A DNA stretch of 64,000 bases from Monarcha castaneiventris obscurior. Its lineage: Eukaryota > Chordata > Aves > Passeriformes > Monarchidae. The translations under genes were made by a program, and so were the position numbers. Each line of letters begins with the position of its first letter. Within the stretch, counting starts at the first letter, position 1. The notes below the pieces were generated by a model, which saw nothing but the letters and a program-made list of their open reading frames with translations, was not told the origin of the DNA and made no database searches. The stretch covers positions 3,729,501 to 3,793,500 of the forward strand of contig JAMPIT010000230.1 of the NCBI GenBank assembly GCA_026261815.1, read 5' to 3'. This document shows, one piece after another, positions 1-10,317 of the stretch.

Positions 1-264
1 CAGAAATGCCCCAAAGCCTTGGACAACAAGATGTTTCAGGTCAACTAAGTTCAACTAGTTCTGCAGTTTCTCCATTTGTATTTTTGAGTAATTCCCAACA
101 GAAGAGTGTAAAACACACATTCTACTGCTACAGGAAAACCCACTGCATATATGGAGTTCAGGAAGGTTACCAGCTCCTGAAGATGACTTTCCATCCTGCC
201 CAAAAAGCCCCCTTTAACTAACTACCCCTGTAATACCCTGGGTTTAAGAGATCCAAGAGCTTAC
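1..264 (-). other. KMT2C intron after exon w30 (partial)
   Basis: This is the start of the intron that follows w30, whose donor is GTAAGC at 264-259. No exon or repeat was recognised in it. Confidence 0.8.
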
Positions 265-590
265 CTCAGACCATGTGGTCTCATCCCCATGGTGCTCATA
301 TCTCCTGGAAACTGGGGCCTATTGAACTGCCCATCCCCAGGGAATGGCCCACGCTGGTCCTTTGGGTACATGGAGAACCTTGGCCCACCTGGAGGGACCA
401 CAGAGGACCTGATATTCCCAGGATATGGAGGAGGAGGGCGGTTAAAGATTTGATTTAAGTTGTCTTGCTGCCAGTGCTGAAGAGGGGCTGCATGGGGAGG
501 AGCTGCTGCGTCCTGCAAGGCCTTTTCTTGGCGAACTGCGTTCTTCTTCTGCTGCTGCTGCTGCAGAATAATCTCACGTAGTTTCTGGCG
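265..590 (-). CDS. KMT2C: KMT2C exon w30 (Gln- and Pro-rich, internal)
   Basis: Window residues 2083-2190, followed by 2 nt of a split Arg codon. The exon opens with RQKLREIILQQQQQKKN, a charged Gln-rich helix that continues the end of w29. It then runs into a Pro-rich stretch with NRPPPPYPG and ends at MGMRPHGL. The acceptor is TTTAAACAG just above 590 and the donor is GTAAGC just below 265. The first Met in this frame is internal and is not a start. The segment is low complexity and probably disordered; in the KMT2C family such regions bind co-activators, but nothing here shows a particular partner. A short CTG/CAG run at 550-563 encodes the Gln tract. Confidence 0.95.
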
Positions 591-1622
591 CTGTTTAAAA
601 GAAAATAAATCATTATGCTTGACACTGCAATTGACATCTTTTGAAGTGTTCCACTCTGCTAGGTTAAGCCTTTTGGAGGAAAGAAATCCTTCAGTTGTTA
701 CAGCAAAATATTATAAACAACCATAACCACCTCAGCAATGAGAAGGGGGGTCAAATGGTACAAGGTGCTGGTAACAAACTTAACATCCAGACCTCTTGTT
801 AAAGTGTATGGTGTGATCCCATTCTACCAATTAAATGGGAGCAACTCTCTTTCCCTTCTTCTATTCCAGTAATGCAGGCCTTTTCACCACAGGAGAAGTG
901 CATTCTGAGGGACAAAGGTCCACCGAAGAAAATCCAGCAAGAGGCTTATGCTACAGCTGCAGAATTTACTCTAACTCTGTATGATAATTACCACCAATTT
1001 TCCATTAAGTTCACCTCCCATCCCTCCTTCCAAACAAAGGATTGAGCAGTTTTCCACAAGCTGAATGTAATTCTATCTCTCAGCAAGAGCTGTTTGCCAA
1101 ACATTCACAGACAGAAACCCGGAGTGAATGTGCCTCAAAAAAAGCACTGACCAAGGAAAGGATTCAGCTCAACACACTGGCCAGCTGCAGTGTCAGACGT
1201 GTGGTCTGAGATCTTTGCCTGTACTCCCTTCTCCAGCCAGTGAACAAGTCACTGACATCAGCTCCACACCTCATTTTTTACAGAATAGAACTAACTGTCC
1301 TTTTAAAACATTTTTTTCCCCTCAGACCGTAGCTAAAAGCACTATTACAGACCAACCATCTACATCTTAAGTGGCTTCAAATATATCCTTTGCTTTTTTT
1401 TTGGATCTTGTCCAAAAGCCTTAAAAATTACTGATGTTTCCATATTCTGTATATTGTGGTTCTATCCAGGAGGACCAAATTAACATACTAAGTAAATTAA
1501 GGTAATTCTTATCTTACATGTAGCTTTGTTTAATGGCAAGAAACTTCAAGTATTAACAAGAATGGGGGAAATTCTTCTACTTACGAAATTTTAATACAAT
1601 CAGAATTGAACATTATTCTCAC
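591..1622 (-). other. KMT2C intron w29-w30
   Basis: 1,032 bp between two confirmed exons. I see no further exon, repeat family or conserved element, only a T run at 1390-1400. Confidence 0.75.
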
Positions 1623-3485
1623 CTGTCTTAACTTCTCAGTATCTGATTGAGACATATTCATGGTATTCTGTGTATCTGTTACTCCTGTGGTGGGTGCTGG
1701 GCCAGGAACTTGGGAAACTTTGGGAAACTGTTGTCCTTGAGAAGTCATTGGAGAATTTCCGGATGCACTGAAGGTGCCCTCAGATCCAGGCCGTGGCTGT
1801 TCGGCAGCATCATGGACCAGCTGACCAGTTCCAAAAGATTCTGGCTGAGGTCTCGGAGTCATTGGTGGTTGATCATATGGGTCACGTGCTGGAGTAGCTG
1901 CACCATGGCTGAATGAATCTGTTACTGCAGGTCCTGCAGACCTGGGAGTTTGAGAACATGGATCTGACGGCCTGACAAAAGTTCCCTGCAACCTGCTCTG
2001 CGGTGTCTGCAGGAAAGGATCTCTATTTGGTATTAGTCCTGGCCTTGTGATGGCAGGTCTGTTAAAACTCTCAGGAATCCCTGGCCTTGGGGTTGCTGGC
2101 TGCTGAGAGTAAGGATCATTGAGAACTGGCCGTGGTGTTCCAGGAGGTTGGGCGTATGGATCAGAATGTCTCTGGCTTGCTGAGGACTGAGCAAACAGAT
2201 CTGCTGGCTGAGCAGGTCTTGGTGTAGGTGGCTGCTGCATATATGGATCCACTGTGGCGGGACGAGGAGTTCCTGGGGGCTGGGCGTAAGGATCAGCAAC
2301 TGGCCGAGGAGTACCTGGAGGCTGGGAGTAAGGGTCCTGAGAAGCTGGCCTTGAAATGGGCCCAGACTGAGGGAAAGAATCACCCTGCTGTCGCACTATC
2401 CGCGGCGGGTGGGCAAAAGGCTCCTTTATGGCGGGGTGGGGAGTGAGGGGAGGCTGGCTGTAGGGATCATTGGCCTGGCTGTGGGAAAAGTTATCCACCG
2501 GCCTCGGTGTGAGAGGGGGCCTTTCATAGGGATCAACAGCAACACGCCGTGGCGTGGCTGGCATGGATGAGTAAGGATCCTGTGGGGACTGAGGAGGGCG
2601 CAGAGGAGTTTTGAAAGGTCCAGGGCTCCCATCAACAGGAGCAGGAGTTGGAGTCAATGGAGGCCGGGCATAGGCATCAGCAGAGGTCACTCTCTGTCTC
2701 TGAAACGTGTCAGTCCTAGGAGCTGGCTTAGTAAATGGATCACTGCTTCCAGCAGCTAAAGGAACCTTCCCTGACTGCTCCATAACTATGGGTGACCGTG
2801 GGACCCCCAATGGTTTGGAGAACTGCTCTGATGGCATGACAGGCCTGGGTGTGTCTGGTGGCTTTGCATAGGGATCGCTGCTACCTGGAGATGAAGAACA
2901 TGAGTCCCTGACTGGTGAAGGCCTGCTTCCTGACGGCTCCCGAGACATGGATGACTGTGCTGCACAGGAATCTAATGGGGCAATGGTGTTCCTCCTAACA
3001 AAGTTCTGGTTAATGGGTGCTGGTCTGGGTGTTCCCACCATTTTAGCATATGGATCCAGCGGAGAAGAAGGCCTTGTGTTTGTGGAACCTGGAGAAAACA
3101 TCTGCTGTGATGATGTCTGAAGAGTCTGAGACTGAGACAGTGAATCGTGTACTGGGATTCGGGTGGGAGTGGGAGGTGGGGCTTGGGGCTTTAGGAACAC
3201 ATCATCTGAGGACGCTGATGTAGGCGTAGCAGGGAGCTGCTGCTTTGTGAACAGATCCTTATGGAATGTCTGTTGTGCAGGAGACATATTTCCATTGCCA
3301 GTCTGTGGGGTTAAGGGGCTCTGGATCCCACTGCTGGGTGTGTCTGAGCCAGACTGATTCAGGAGCTGCTGTGAACTGAACTGCTGCTGCTGTTGCTGCT
3401 GCTGTTGCTGCTGCTCATTTTTCACTTGTTCCAGCTTCTGTGTGGCTTCTATTTTGGCCTGCTGCTTACTTTTTTGCCGCATTTG
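1623..3485 (-). CDS. KMT2C: KMT2C exon w29, 1,863-nt repeat-rich exon
   Basis: Window residues 1462-2082 (621 codons, phase 0 at both ends), the longest exon here. The acceptor is TTAAAACAG above 3485 and the donor is GTGAGA below 1623. It opens with a basic helix (QMRQKSKQQAK) and an 11-residue polyGln at 1486-1496. A Ser/Pro/Thr-rich stretch with SGSDTPSSGIQSPLTP follows. About 12 copies of a DPYxxPPxTPRP motif then run from about residue 1605 to 2009, and the exon ends with VNMSQ-like DTEKLRQ residues. The array is typical of KMT2C and probably disordered. Many S/T-P sites could be phosphorylated, which is inference. Overlapping frames also stay open for 70-116 codons, a by-product of the repeated codons. 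The Met 9 codons upstream of the acceptor lies in the intron. Confidence 0.97.
1845..3056 (-). repeat. KMT2C: Coding tandem array of DPYxxPPxTPRP motifs
   Basis: At least 12 imperfect copies are translated from w29, for example DPYAKPPDTPRP, DPYERPPLTPRP, DPYSQPPLTPHP, DPYAQPPGTPRP and DPYDQPPMTPRP. Spacing is irregular, 13 to about 60 residues, with degenerate copies such as DPFTKPAPRTD between the good ones. The units differ at the DNA level, so this is an old, selected protein repeat rather than a recent microsatellite expansion. Confidence 0.9.
3381..3413 (-). repeat. KMT2C: CAG/CAA tract encoding 11 glutamines
   Basis: Eleven Gln codons, read as two CAG, CAA, three CAG, CAA, four CAG. 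The two CAA codons interrupt the CAG run, which normally stabilises such tracts against slippage. Length commonly varies between species in KMT2C. Confidence 0.95.
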
Positions 3486-4115
3486 CTGTTTTAAAATTAC
3501 GAGGAAAAACATTACACTGCTAAGTTTAGGGTATACAAAATCCTTCTAATGACTGAATCTATAATTAAAACTTTAGGACACATCCAGTATCAATTACAAA
3601 TAACTGCAAATTTTAAATGCAATGGGAGTAGAGAGTCCAGCCACTTGTAAAGTTCAATTACCTTGGTAAATGCATCTTGCTTGCCTGGGAATAAGCATTT
3701 CCCAGGTTGTCTAGAGAGCATCACTGCTTTCCAACTTTATACTCTGGAGACAAAGGTTACTGACATGCAGCACTGGTGTGGGCTCTGAGAGACACTCAGC
3801 CCCACTGGAGGCAGCAGCCTGCAGGACAAGGTTACTGCAATACAGGATATGTAAAAAAAACCTACTGCACTAGCCAGCCAAGCAGAGAAAGAACAACCTA
3901 TTTCTATAATACACAGGATTTAAGAGTCAAAATCTAAAGAAAAGTTTTTTTTACAAGCAGTCTGTCTTCTCCTAACATTTATTTTCTTCCCAAGCAGAAT
4001 GGCTGACTTTATACTCTTCTACAAAGAAAGATTCAAATTGATTTTATTACATCGGATTCCGACAACGCAATAAAAAGCAGAAAGAAAATAACAAAACACC
4101 CTAAATGCTACACAC
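3486..4115 (-). other. KMT2C intron w28-w29
   Basis: 630 bp with nothing recognisable beyond a T run at 3943-3952. Confidence 0.75.
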
Positions 4116-4298
4116 CTGTCTGAATTTCCATTCCTGCTCGTGTTCTGATTCCCTCTGTTTTAATGGATCTTTAAAGAGGTCGGAGTCGATGCGTGAGCTG
4201 GAATCGATGCTATCCTGTTGCTGCTGCCTTTTCATGGAGTCATTTGACATCTGTACTTTATTGATGCGCGAAGCAGTTCTATTATCTCTGGCTTTTTG
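4116..4298 (-). CDS. KMT2C: KMT2C exon w28, end of HMG-box region
   Basis: Window residues 1401-1461, phase 0 at both ends. The acceptor is TTCTTCCAG above 4298 and the donor is GTGTGT below 4116. It starts QKARDNRTASRINKVQ, the last helix of the HMG-box-like region begun in w26-w27. It continues through MSNDSMKRQQQQDSID to an acidic/basic stretch ending EHEQEWKFRQ. The HMG box of KMT2C is thought to support chromatin binding. The four-Gln run is encoded by mixed CAG/CAA codons. Confidence 0.95.
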
Positions 4299-6880
4299 CT
4301 GGAAGAAGAGGAAAGATGCAGTTAGCTTTACTTTCTTCTACCAAGTGTGCACACTGCACACTGTTATTCCTACAAAATCTATCGCCAAATTATTTGTACA
4401 ACCCGTTTTAATCACACGCATCCTCGGGGAAATGACATTATGCATTTCAAAAAAAAATTCCAAACAGAAAATACTTCACTTCTATACAAATTCTGTGTTT
4501 AACATATATGGAAGGAACTAAGAGGTTATTAGCAATTACTAAATTAGTAAACCTATTAGCAAAGCTTTTCTATACAGGAGAATGTCTGTTCCAGGCACTG
4601 TGCTGTGCCAAGAAATCATTAATCCCACCAGTTTACCTTTCAAATCACATATTGGTGTGGTCTACAGTGTGAAGACTGAGCACAGCAGATGATGTTTGGA
4701 TCAATAAAGGCCCCTAATGTGGAGAACATCAATGACAAGAAAAATACAGTCTAGTCCATTAAATGACCTCTAAAGAGCTGCGTCTGTTAACAGTATAAAC
4801 ATAGGATATGGGCTTATGGATCAGGAAAAACTGCATGGAGACACAGCAATTCCTCTTCAATGAGGCATTTTACAGCCATAGTGACACTTTAAAGTATCTA
4901 ATGGAAGTTTCAAAGAGCCTGTTTTACCACCAATCTAGGATGTGATTTCTTTTCTGAACCAAACCCCCACATCCTCTTTTCCACAAATTTATTTGCAGCT
5001 GTCAAGTAGGAGTTGCCTAGAGGAAAAGGCTTTAGTACTTCCCCCCAACAATGAAACAGTGACATGGATGAGAGCACCCATGTCACAGCAGCAGAAAAAT
5101 CACTGTCATTTTTCCCTCTAAGTGATGGGACTGTGCATGCTAAGTGAAGTAAAAAGCCTACAGTGAAAATTTACTAACACTCCTCTGAATTTCATTTCAG
5201 CCTTTACTCAACCCCTCAGAGTGCAAGTCCCTCAGGAGAGGCACCACAGTGTGCACAGTGCCAGGAACTCCAGCAGGAGCTGCATGGCAGGAGCACAAGA
5301 ACTGTTCCGAGAGGAATTAACCACATCTCACTTTAATAATAATTATATTATTATTAATACCAGTGTAAATACTGGTGTGCAGGAGCCTGCACTCTCCTCC
5401 TGAACATAAGGGAAATAATTTTTGCTGCTGACTTTTGGATACCTACCACAAGGATAGGACTGCACTTTTTAACAACAATGAAAAATAATGTAATCAGGAA
5501 TAGAAATAGTTGTGAAGTGGTAAATGCCACCCATGTAAGTGAGTATTATCTTATAAGTAACTACAAAGAAGGGATCATCAAGATGATGCCAAGACGCCAA
5601 CTATGGCATGGGCAAGATAACATAAAGGTACAAAGGTGCTGAAATTGAAACACTGAATAAAAAGCAGGATTATGATGACGCCTCGGTGATACAAAGAAGA
5701 AATGAGAGAATTATTCTTTCAAGTGGAAGGGGTTTCAGGAAGATCAAGAACTCCACTTCTCACACTTAGTTTGGTATTTGAGTTGTCAGAGATAAGGGGA
5801 ATTTTAAATTTGGACAGCAGAAGATGAGGCCAGTACTACTAAACTCTGAGTCACCAACATGCAGAGCAATCAAGTTTGCTTACTGATGGGACTATATGGA
5901 AAAAAAGGGCAGGTAGAGGAAGGCTAAGAGACTGAAAACTGCAAAACCCACAGAGAGCTGCAAAGTGAGAATGGTCATCCAATTGCTGCTATGAAGAAAC
6001 AAAGACAAGAACCAGGAGGGACTGGAGATGTGCCAGGAAGTTAAAGAAAAGAACATTTGGCAACAATGGTTGGGAAGGTCCAAAAGAATCAATAATACAG
6101 GTTCTGAGATTTGGATGCACACAGGCTTCAACAGAGACTTCCACAAAGGGTCACCCCCACTGAATGGCAGAAGTTCTGCAGGATGGAATCAATGACCATG
6201 TAACTCCATACAGCTGCTACAAATATCTGTGTTCACTCGACTCAGATGTGAAGGAGGTGAATGATTTTGGAGAGAGAAATGGAGTCCATGCTCCCCACAA
6301 AATGGAAGATACCAGAAGAGTTTCCATCACCAAGCAATACAAGAGAGTAAGCAGAGAAGGGGAACAGTAAAGCAGGAACACAAAGAGTAGAAGTAAACAA
6401 GGAAAGCACGGATGTGAGCACTGGCACCTCTGGAATTGTTAGTTCAATGGCTGAAAGACTTCAGCAACTCTAATAGGGAAAAAAAGAATAGTCCAGTGAG
6501 AGGGGACGATGAAAGGGAGAGGAATCTCATGATCAGTTGCTATTATCCTTCTGAAGAAACCAGTGAGATTCTGTTTAGAAACAGAGCAAAGAAGATTTGA
6601 GACATGAATGAAATGCAGCTGAGAGGCAGTGGGAGCCACAGATGTTCTCATCTCAGCTGATGTCTTTAGACTGCACAGTACGAGTTTATTCCAAGACTGA
6701 TAAACAAAGAATACAGGTAGAAGTATTCAGATTTAGAGGTCAAATTACAAAGGTATTCTTGGAGTAAGGGAGCTTCCACTAAATCTAGAGCTTGTGTTAT
6801 TAAAAACAAAACAACATAATCTTATAAATGAAATATATGTTTGCTGGAAGTATGCAAATGCAGGTGGGAATTTTTCTTAC
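4299..6880 (-). other. KMT2C intron w27-w28
   Basis: 2,582 bp. Contents are an AT palindrome at 5333-5357 and a stretch around 5640-6760 whose plus strand is notably rich in A and G. No exon or named repeat could be supported; the open frames at 5892-6651 are short and unrelated to any family I know. Confidence 0.65.
5333..5357. repeat. AT-only near-perfect palindrome
   Basis: The 25 bases are made only of A and T and read almost the same on both strands, with TTAATAATAA on one side and TTATTATTAA on the other. It could form a small hairpin or be a decayed ATT microsatellite with an inversion. Confidence 0.75.
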
Positions 6881-6954
6881 CACATAGGGAGACCTCTCCT
6901 GAGAGCTTGCCTTCCTCCACAGTTTAGCAATCTGCTTCACTCTTGTAGCCCAGT
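6881..6954 (-). CDS. KMT2C: KMT2C exon w27, HMG-box core
   Basis: Window residues 1376-1400, a 74-nt exon. The acceptor is TTGCAG above 6954 and the donor is GTAAGA below 6881. It encodes WATRVKQIAKLWRKASSQER and then SPYV, the middle of the HMG-box-like fold, where the aromatic Trp and the basic helix are diagnostic. The first codon is split with w26 (G|AC, Asp). It is separated from w26 by an intron of only 115 bp. Confidence 0.96.
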
Positions 6955-7069
6955 CTGCAACCAAAAAATGTGTCAAAACACAAGGCTATGATTAGTCTAT
7001 TTTAGATACTTCAAATCAAGATACACCAATTACTGCAAAATGATCAACGTGATTCAGTAAATCACTCAC

Positions 7070-7287
7070 CTGGAAATTCTTCCTTCAGGTTAGGGAAGTT
7101 GATATTTGTATAAAGAACAGGTGCTACAGTTGCCATTTCACCCAAAGCTTCTTCCTTCTCCCACTTCAGGGTGCTTCTTTGAGCACTGGACAGGGTATCG
7201 CCTTCACCTTCCAGAGGTGGAGCAGCTGGTGCCCATGAGCTGTTGGGATCACTCACCATTGGATTGAACGCTGGATTCTTATCCCGG
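7070..7287 (-). CDS. KMT2C: KMT2C exon w26, linker and start of HMG box
   Basis: Window residues 1304-1375 (218 nt). The acceptor is TGCTCTAG above 7287 and the donor is GTGAGT below 7070. It encodes RDKNPAFNPMVSDPNSSW, then an acidic Ser/Pro linker, then STLKWEKEEALGEMATVAPV and LYTNINFPNLKEEFP, leading into the HMG-box core. The first complete residue is read as Ser (AG|C) before RDKN; the human protein, from memory, has Ala-Arg-Asp without that Ser, so the acceptor may sit 3 nt further out here. Protein context and frame otherwise leave no doubt. Confidence 0.95.
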
Positions 7288-7540
7288 CTAGAGCAGAAAG
7301 AGGGTTGTTTTATAGATTGTATCAAAACAACAGAACAAACCCTCAGTTAGCAGTACTTAGTCTGTTTGCTTTGTCAGGAGTGAACATGCTGCAAGAACAT
7401 ACAAGGTTTTGAGGTAGCTATCAAGAACTAATAATATCACAGTATTAGTAAGCAACAACACCCTCCAGGTGTTTTTGTTACTCGTACTTTATTTTAATGC
7501 TAAATACACTAAACATCTTTTATTCCCCATCTGGACTTAC

Positions 7541-7679
7541 CTGGCATCACTGTATGGCTGCTGTGTAATGGGAGAGAAGGTGCCCAGCCCACCTCCAGCA
7601 GCCAGGGCCGTGTGAGGGAGATGAGGGTTGGGGCCAATCAGACCATTCATGAGTGGCACTCTCGGAAATGCATTCTCCC
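7541..7679 (-). CDS. KMT2C: KMT2C exon w25
   Basis: Window residues 1257-1303 (139 nt). The acceptor is CTTTCCAG above 7679 and the donor is GTAAGT below 7541. It encodes ENAFPRVPLMNGLIGPNPHL and then a Gly/Ala/Pro-rich linker with GGGLGTFSPITQQPYSDA. There is no known fold; it is part of the linker between the second PHD cluster and the HMG region. Introns on both sides are phase-matched, 1 in and 2 out. Confidence 0.95.
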
Positions 7680-9758
7680 CTGGAAAGAAGAAGTTTAAAT
7701 TACTGTTTTAAAGGGTGACTGCTTCTGCAGTTCTCCTCTGATGAAAAACTAATTGCTTTAAAATTTTACAGTGCTGACCTTACATTTTTGGAAAAGATTT
7801 TACATCAGTTTTAAATCATTCCCTATAAGCCTAAAGGATTCTTTTCTACTGTATCACATCCCTGCACATATGTTTTTTTTCTTGTCTAAAATAAAACTTT
7901 TTTCAAAAATGCATTTCCAAAACTTTTCCAGTAGCCCATGCCACAGTACTGCACTTTATATTGAGGTAATATTCTTAAAAGCTAATGGTCTTCATGTTTG
8001 TTACACCCAGATCCAAGCAGCAAGCCATGGAGAATGTGGTTTCCAGTCCTTGCAGGATTATCATTAGCCACCTGAATTAAACATCTCCTCTTTTGAGACT
8101 CCTGAGCATTGTACCAAAGTAAGCCTCATTATCTACTAACTCCCTAATTTGTAACCAATGAAACAGATAACTCTACTCAAATGAGCATTAGCATTTTCTA
8201 ATTAAATGTCCAGTCTAGCAGCACGAAGGCAGAAAATGTTATTTATTTGATTACAGTATTACAAATGTGGCACAGGCGGATTCATTCCAGCAGATGGTAT
8301 TTGCAGATGTTACTACACAGAATTAACTCCGGCCTTTGCATCCCATCACTTAAGTGGATTGTAACAGTTGCCTCAATATTTCCTTAAAAGCACAGAAGTA
8401 GCTCAGGAATCAGATGCATTGGCAGGATGACACTGTATCATTCTTCCATTTTAGGAGACTTTCTGATCTATATAAACTATGCAGCAACTACTTGCAAGTA
8501 ACACACAATTTAAGAGAATGTACTTTATTATAGCTGGTAAATACAGTAACTGTGAAGACCTGGCAAACAAACAGGATGGATAGGAGTGAGGCCTCTGGTT
8601 TGCACTGTGTGATCACATCTTGATGAGAAGAGAGCAATAATTTTATTTGAAATTGCTGAAACTTGACGCAAGCTGCCCCATTACTGAAGCACTTATCTCA
8701 CAGAAACATGTGGATCATTCCACTGTAATAGAACCAAACTGTAAATCTAAAACTTTGTCATCACGGCAGTTCCCACAGGGAGGAGCTGAACAATCTTACA
8801 GAGCTCAAATGTTGGACCTGTCTCCAAGTACTCAAGTAACTGGGAAACAGACACTGGTATCTATATTATCGTTTGCTTTAAATCAACCCGTTAAGTTACT
8901 TTAAACACTGTCCTTTCTGGGAGTTTTTGAAGTCTTTCATTTTTATGAAAATTGATCCAATTAGGAAACAAATAACTTTTCTTCTTATAGTTAATTCACT
9001 GGTCAAATCAATTTGCATAGTACTTATTGTACCACTATGGTTCCACTATAGTGTAGTACTTCTATAGTATCACTGTAGAAGAATGGGCACTCTTTACATG
9101 AGCTCAGGGAAAACCCACTAGAGGTGATGTCTGATGAGAAAAGGAGCACATTCAATTATACTCACACATACTGCTTAAAAAAATAGTTCTACTGGTAGCA
9201 ATAATAAATAAAATCAACCTGTCCCTTGCCTTCAATATAAGAGCAAGATAATGCTGTATCAAGTCATGATAATTTTAGTAGTAATGAAGAAAAATAAAGT
9301 ATAATTTCCAAGATAAATTTTAAATTAAGTTAACCTCCTCTCTGTTAGGACTAGCTAATATATTAAACTGTGTTCCTACAGAAATTAAGACTCAGTAAAT
9401 CAGTGTTACACAGACTCTTGCCTTACCCTTGCAGAGTTACACAAAAGTAATTAAAATCAGGAGAAAACACATGCTTTATATCAGACTAATTTCCAAACCA
9501 TCAAAGTGTCAGCTAAAATAAAGGCATCGATATGTCAGAAAAATCTCACATAACTGTCCTTCATATTAGCAATATTTACATGGATGTTAATCACATACTC
9601 CCCTCAGAACAGGTTTAGAATAATATTTCACAAATTAACAATGGCAGATTTCACAATTTTGCACTGCATAAGGTGTATCCTACTTCCACATCAGCATCTA
9701 AAAGGTGTACAGCTCTCCTGGCCAGGCTGCTGCTCGCAAAAGCACCAGAGGAACATAC
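7680..9758 (-). other. KMT2C intron w24-w25
   Basis: 2,079 bp. At 9020-9080 the words TAGTACTT and ACTATAG recur in a short disordered pattern. No exon or dispersed repeat was recognised. Confidence 0.7.
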
Positions 9759-9878
9759 CTTGGCTGTGCAAAGACATGAGCTGTGGCGGGGGAGGAGGCT
9801 GTGGCAGAGGAGCTGGCTGTGGGGCTGCTGGACTCAACACAGCTGTGAACAAATCTTCAACATCCTTTCCTCCCAGCT
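9759..9878 (-). CDS. KMT2C: KMT2C exon w24, Pro-rich linker
   Basis: Window residues 1217-1256 (120 nt, phase 1 in and out). The acceptor is TTTTTTTTCAG above 9878 and the donor is GTATGT below 9759. It encodes LGGKDVEDLFTAVLSP followed by alternating Ala/Pro/Gln with PLPQPPPPPQL and ends LHSQ. The LGGKDVEDLFTAVLSP block is a strongly conserved KMT2C landmark, so the exon is secure although it has no named domain. The stretch is symmetric in length with w22-w24, so skipping it would keep the frame. Confidence 0.95.
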
Positions 9879-9962
9879 CTGAAAAAAAACCACTCTGCAT
9901 GAGTTGCTGGCATTGCTTGTGAACTGCACTCCATAAAAGACAAGGAGGATCAGAACACATAC

Positions 9963-9995
9963 CTGGGATTTTGTACAGTTTGCCAAGAATAGCAC
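9963..9995 (-). CDS. KMT2C: KMT2C exon w23, 33-nt microexon
   Basis: Window residues 1206-1216. It encodes AILGKLYKIP with split codons at both ends (G|GT in, CCA G| out), joining DKMVTDG of w22 to ELGGKDVED of w24. The acceptor is TTGTCTAG above 9995 and the donor is GTATGT below 9963. It is flanked by introns of only 184 and 84 bp. The family protein contains the same GAILGKLYKIPELGG run, which supports it. Its 33 nt are a multiple of three, so it could be included or skipped without a frameshift. Confidence 0.93.
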
Positions 9996-10179
9996 CTAGA
10001 CAAAGTAAAGGCAACACAGTTAAGTAATCATCAGAGGAAGCAATAAAAGTAATTGTGCAACCAAGTCCAAACAGGTCTGTTACAATACAGAGATGGGACA
10101 TTTGTGGGGAGAAGAATAAAGAAATGATCATTTCTACTAAAGTCCTCTAGAAGGCCAAAATTAAGGACAAAAAAATTAC

Positions 10180-10317
10180 CATCTGTGACCATTTTGTCTA
10201 GTTCTGGACTGAGGATTCCATCCAACTGCTCTTCACTCAGTGGCCGTGAGCTCTGGTTGACATTCGGCTGAGGCAGAGAAGAAGGATCATCAGAGATGGG
10301 GCCAATATCCAATCCAG
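10180..10317 (-). CDS. KMT2C: KMT2C exon w22
   Basis: Window residues 1160-1205 (138 nt, phase 1 in and out). The acceptor is TTCTCCCTCCAG above 10317 and the donor is GTAATT below 10180. It encodes GLDIGPISDDPSSLPQPNVN and then QSSRPLSEEQLDGILSPELD before KMVTD. The run is acidic and conserved in KMT2C, with no named fold. Three residues at the start (Ala-Gly-Leu) are not in the human protein as I recall it, where Ser joins directly to Asp-Ile-Gly. This implies a 9-nt acceptor shift here. Confidence 0.94.

Noticed and set aside
261..518. Minus-strand frame starting with Met inside exon w30
   Set aside because: The Met is internal; the exon reads through it from an upstream AG acceptor in another position of the same gene.
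1647..1916. 89-codon plus-strand frame opposite exon w29
   Set aside because: It is antisense to a confirmed exon, with no family resemblance.
2033..2383. 116-codon minus-strand frame inside exon w29
   Set aside because: It is an alternate frame of the repeat array, kept open by repeated codons, and overlaps the KMT2C frame for its whole length.
9691..10131. Single 146-codon frame covering w23 and w24
   Set aside because: It runs through the 84-bp intron. The intron part breaks the conserved KIP-ELGG join and has proper GT and AG borders.
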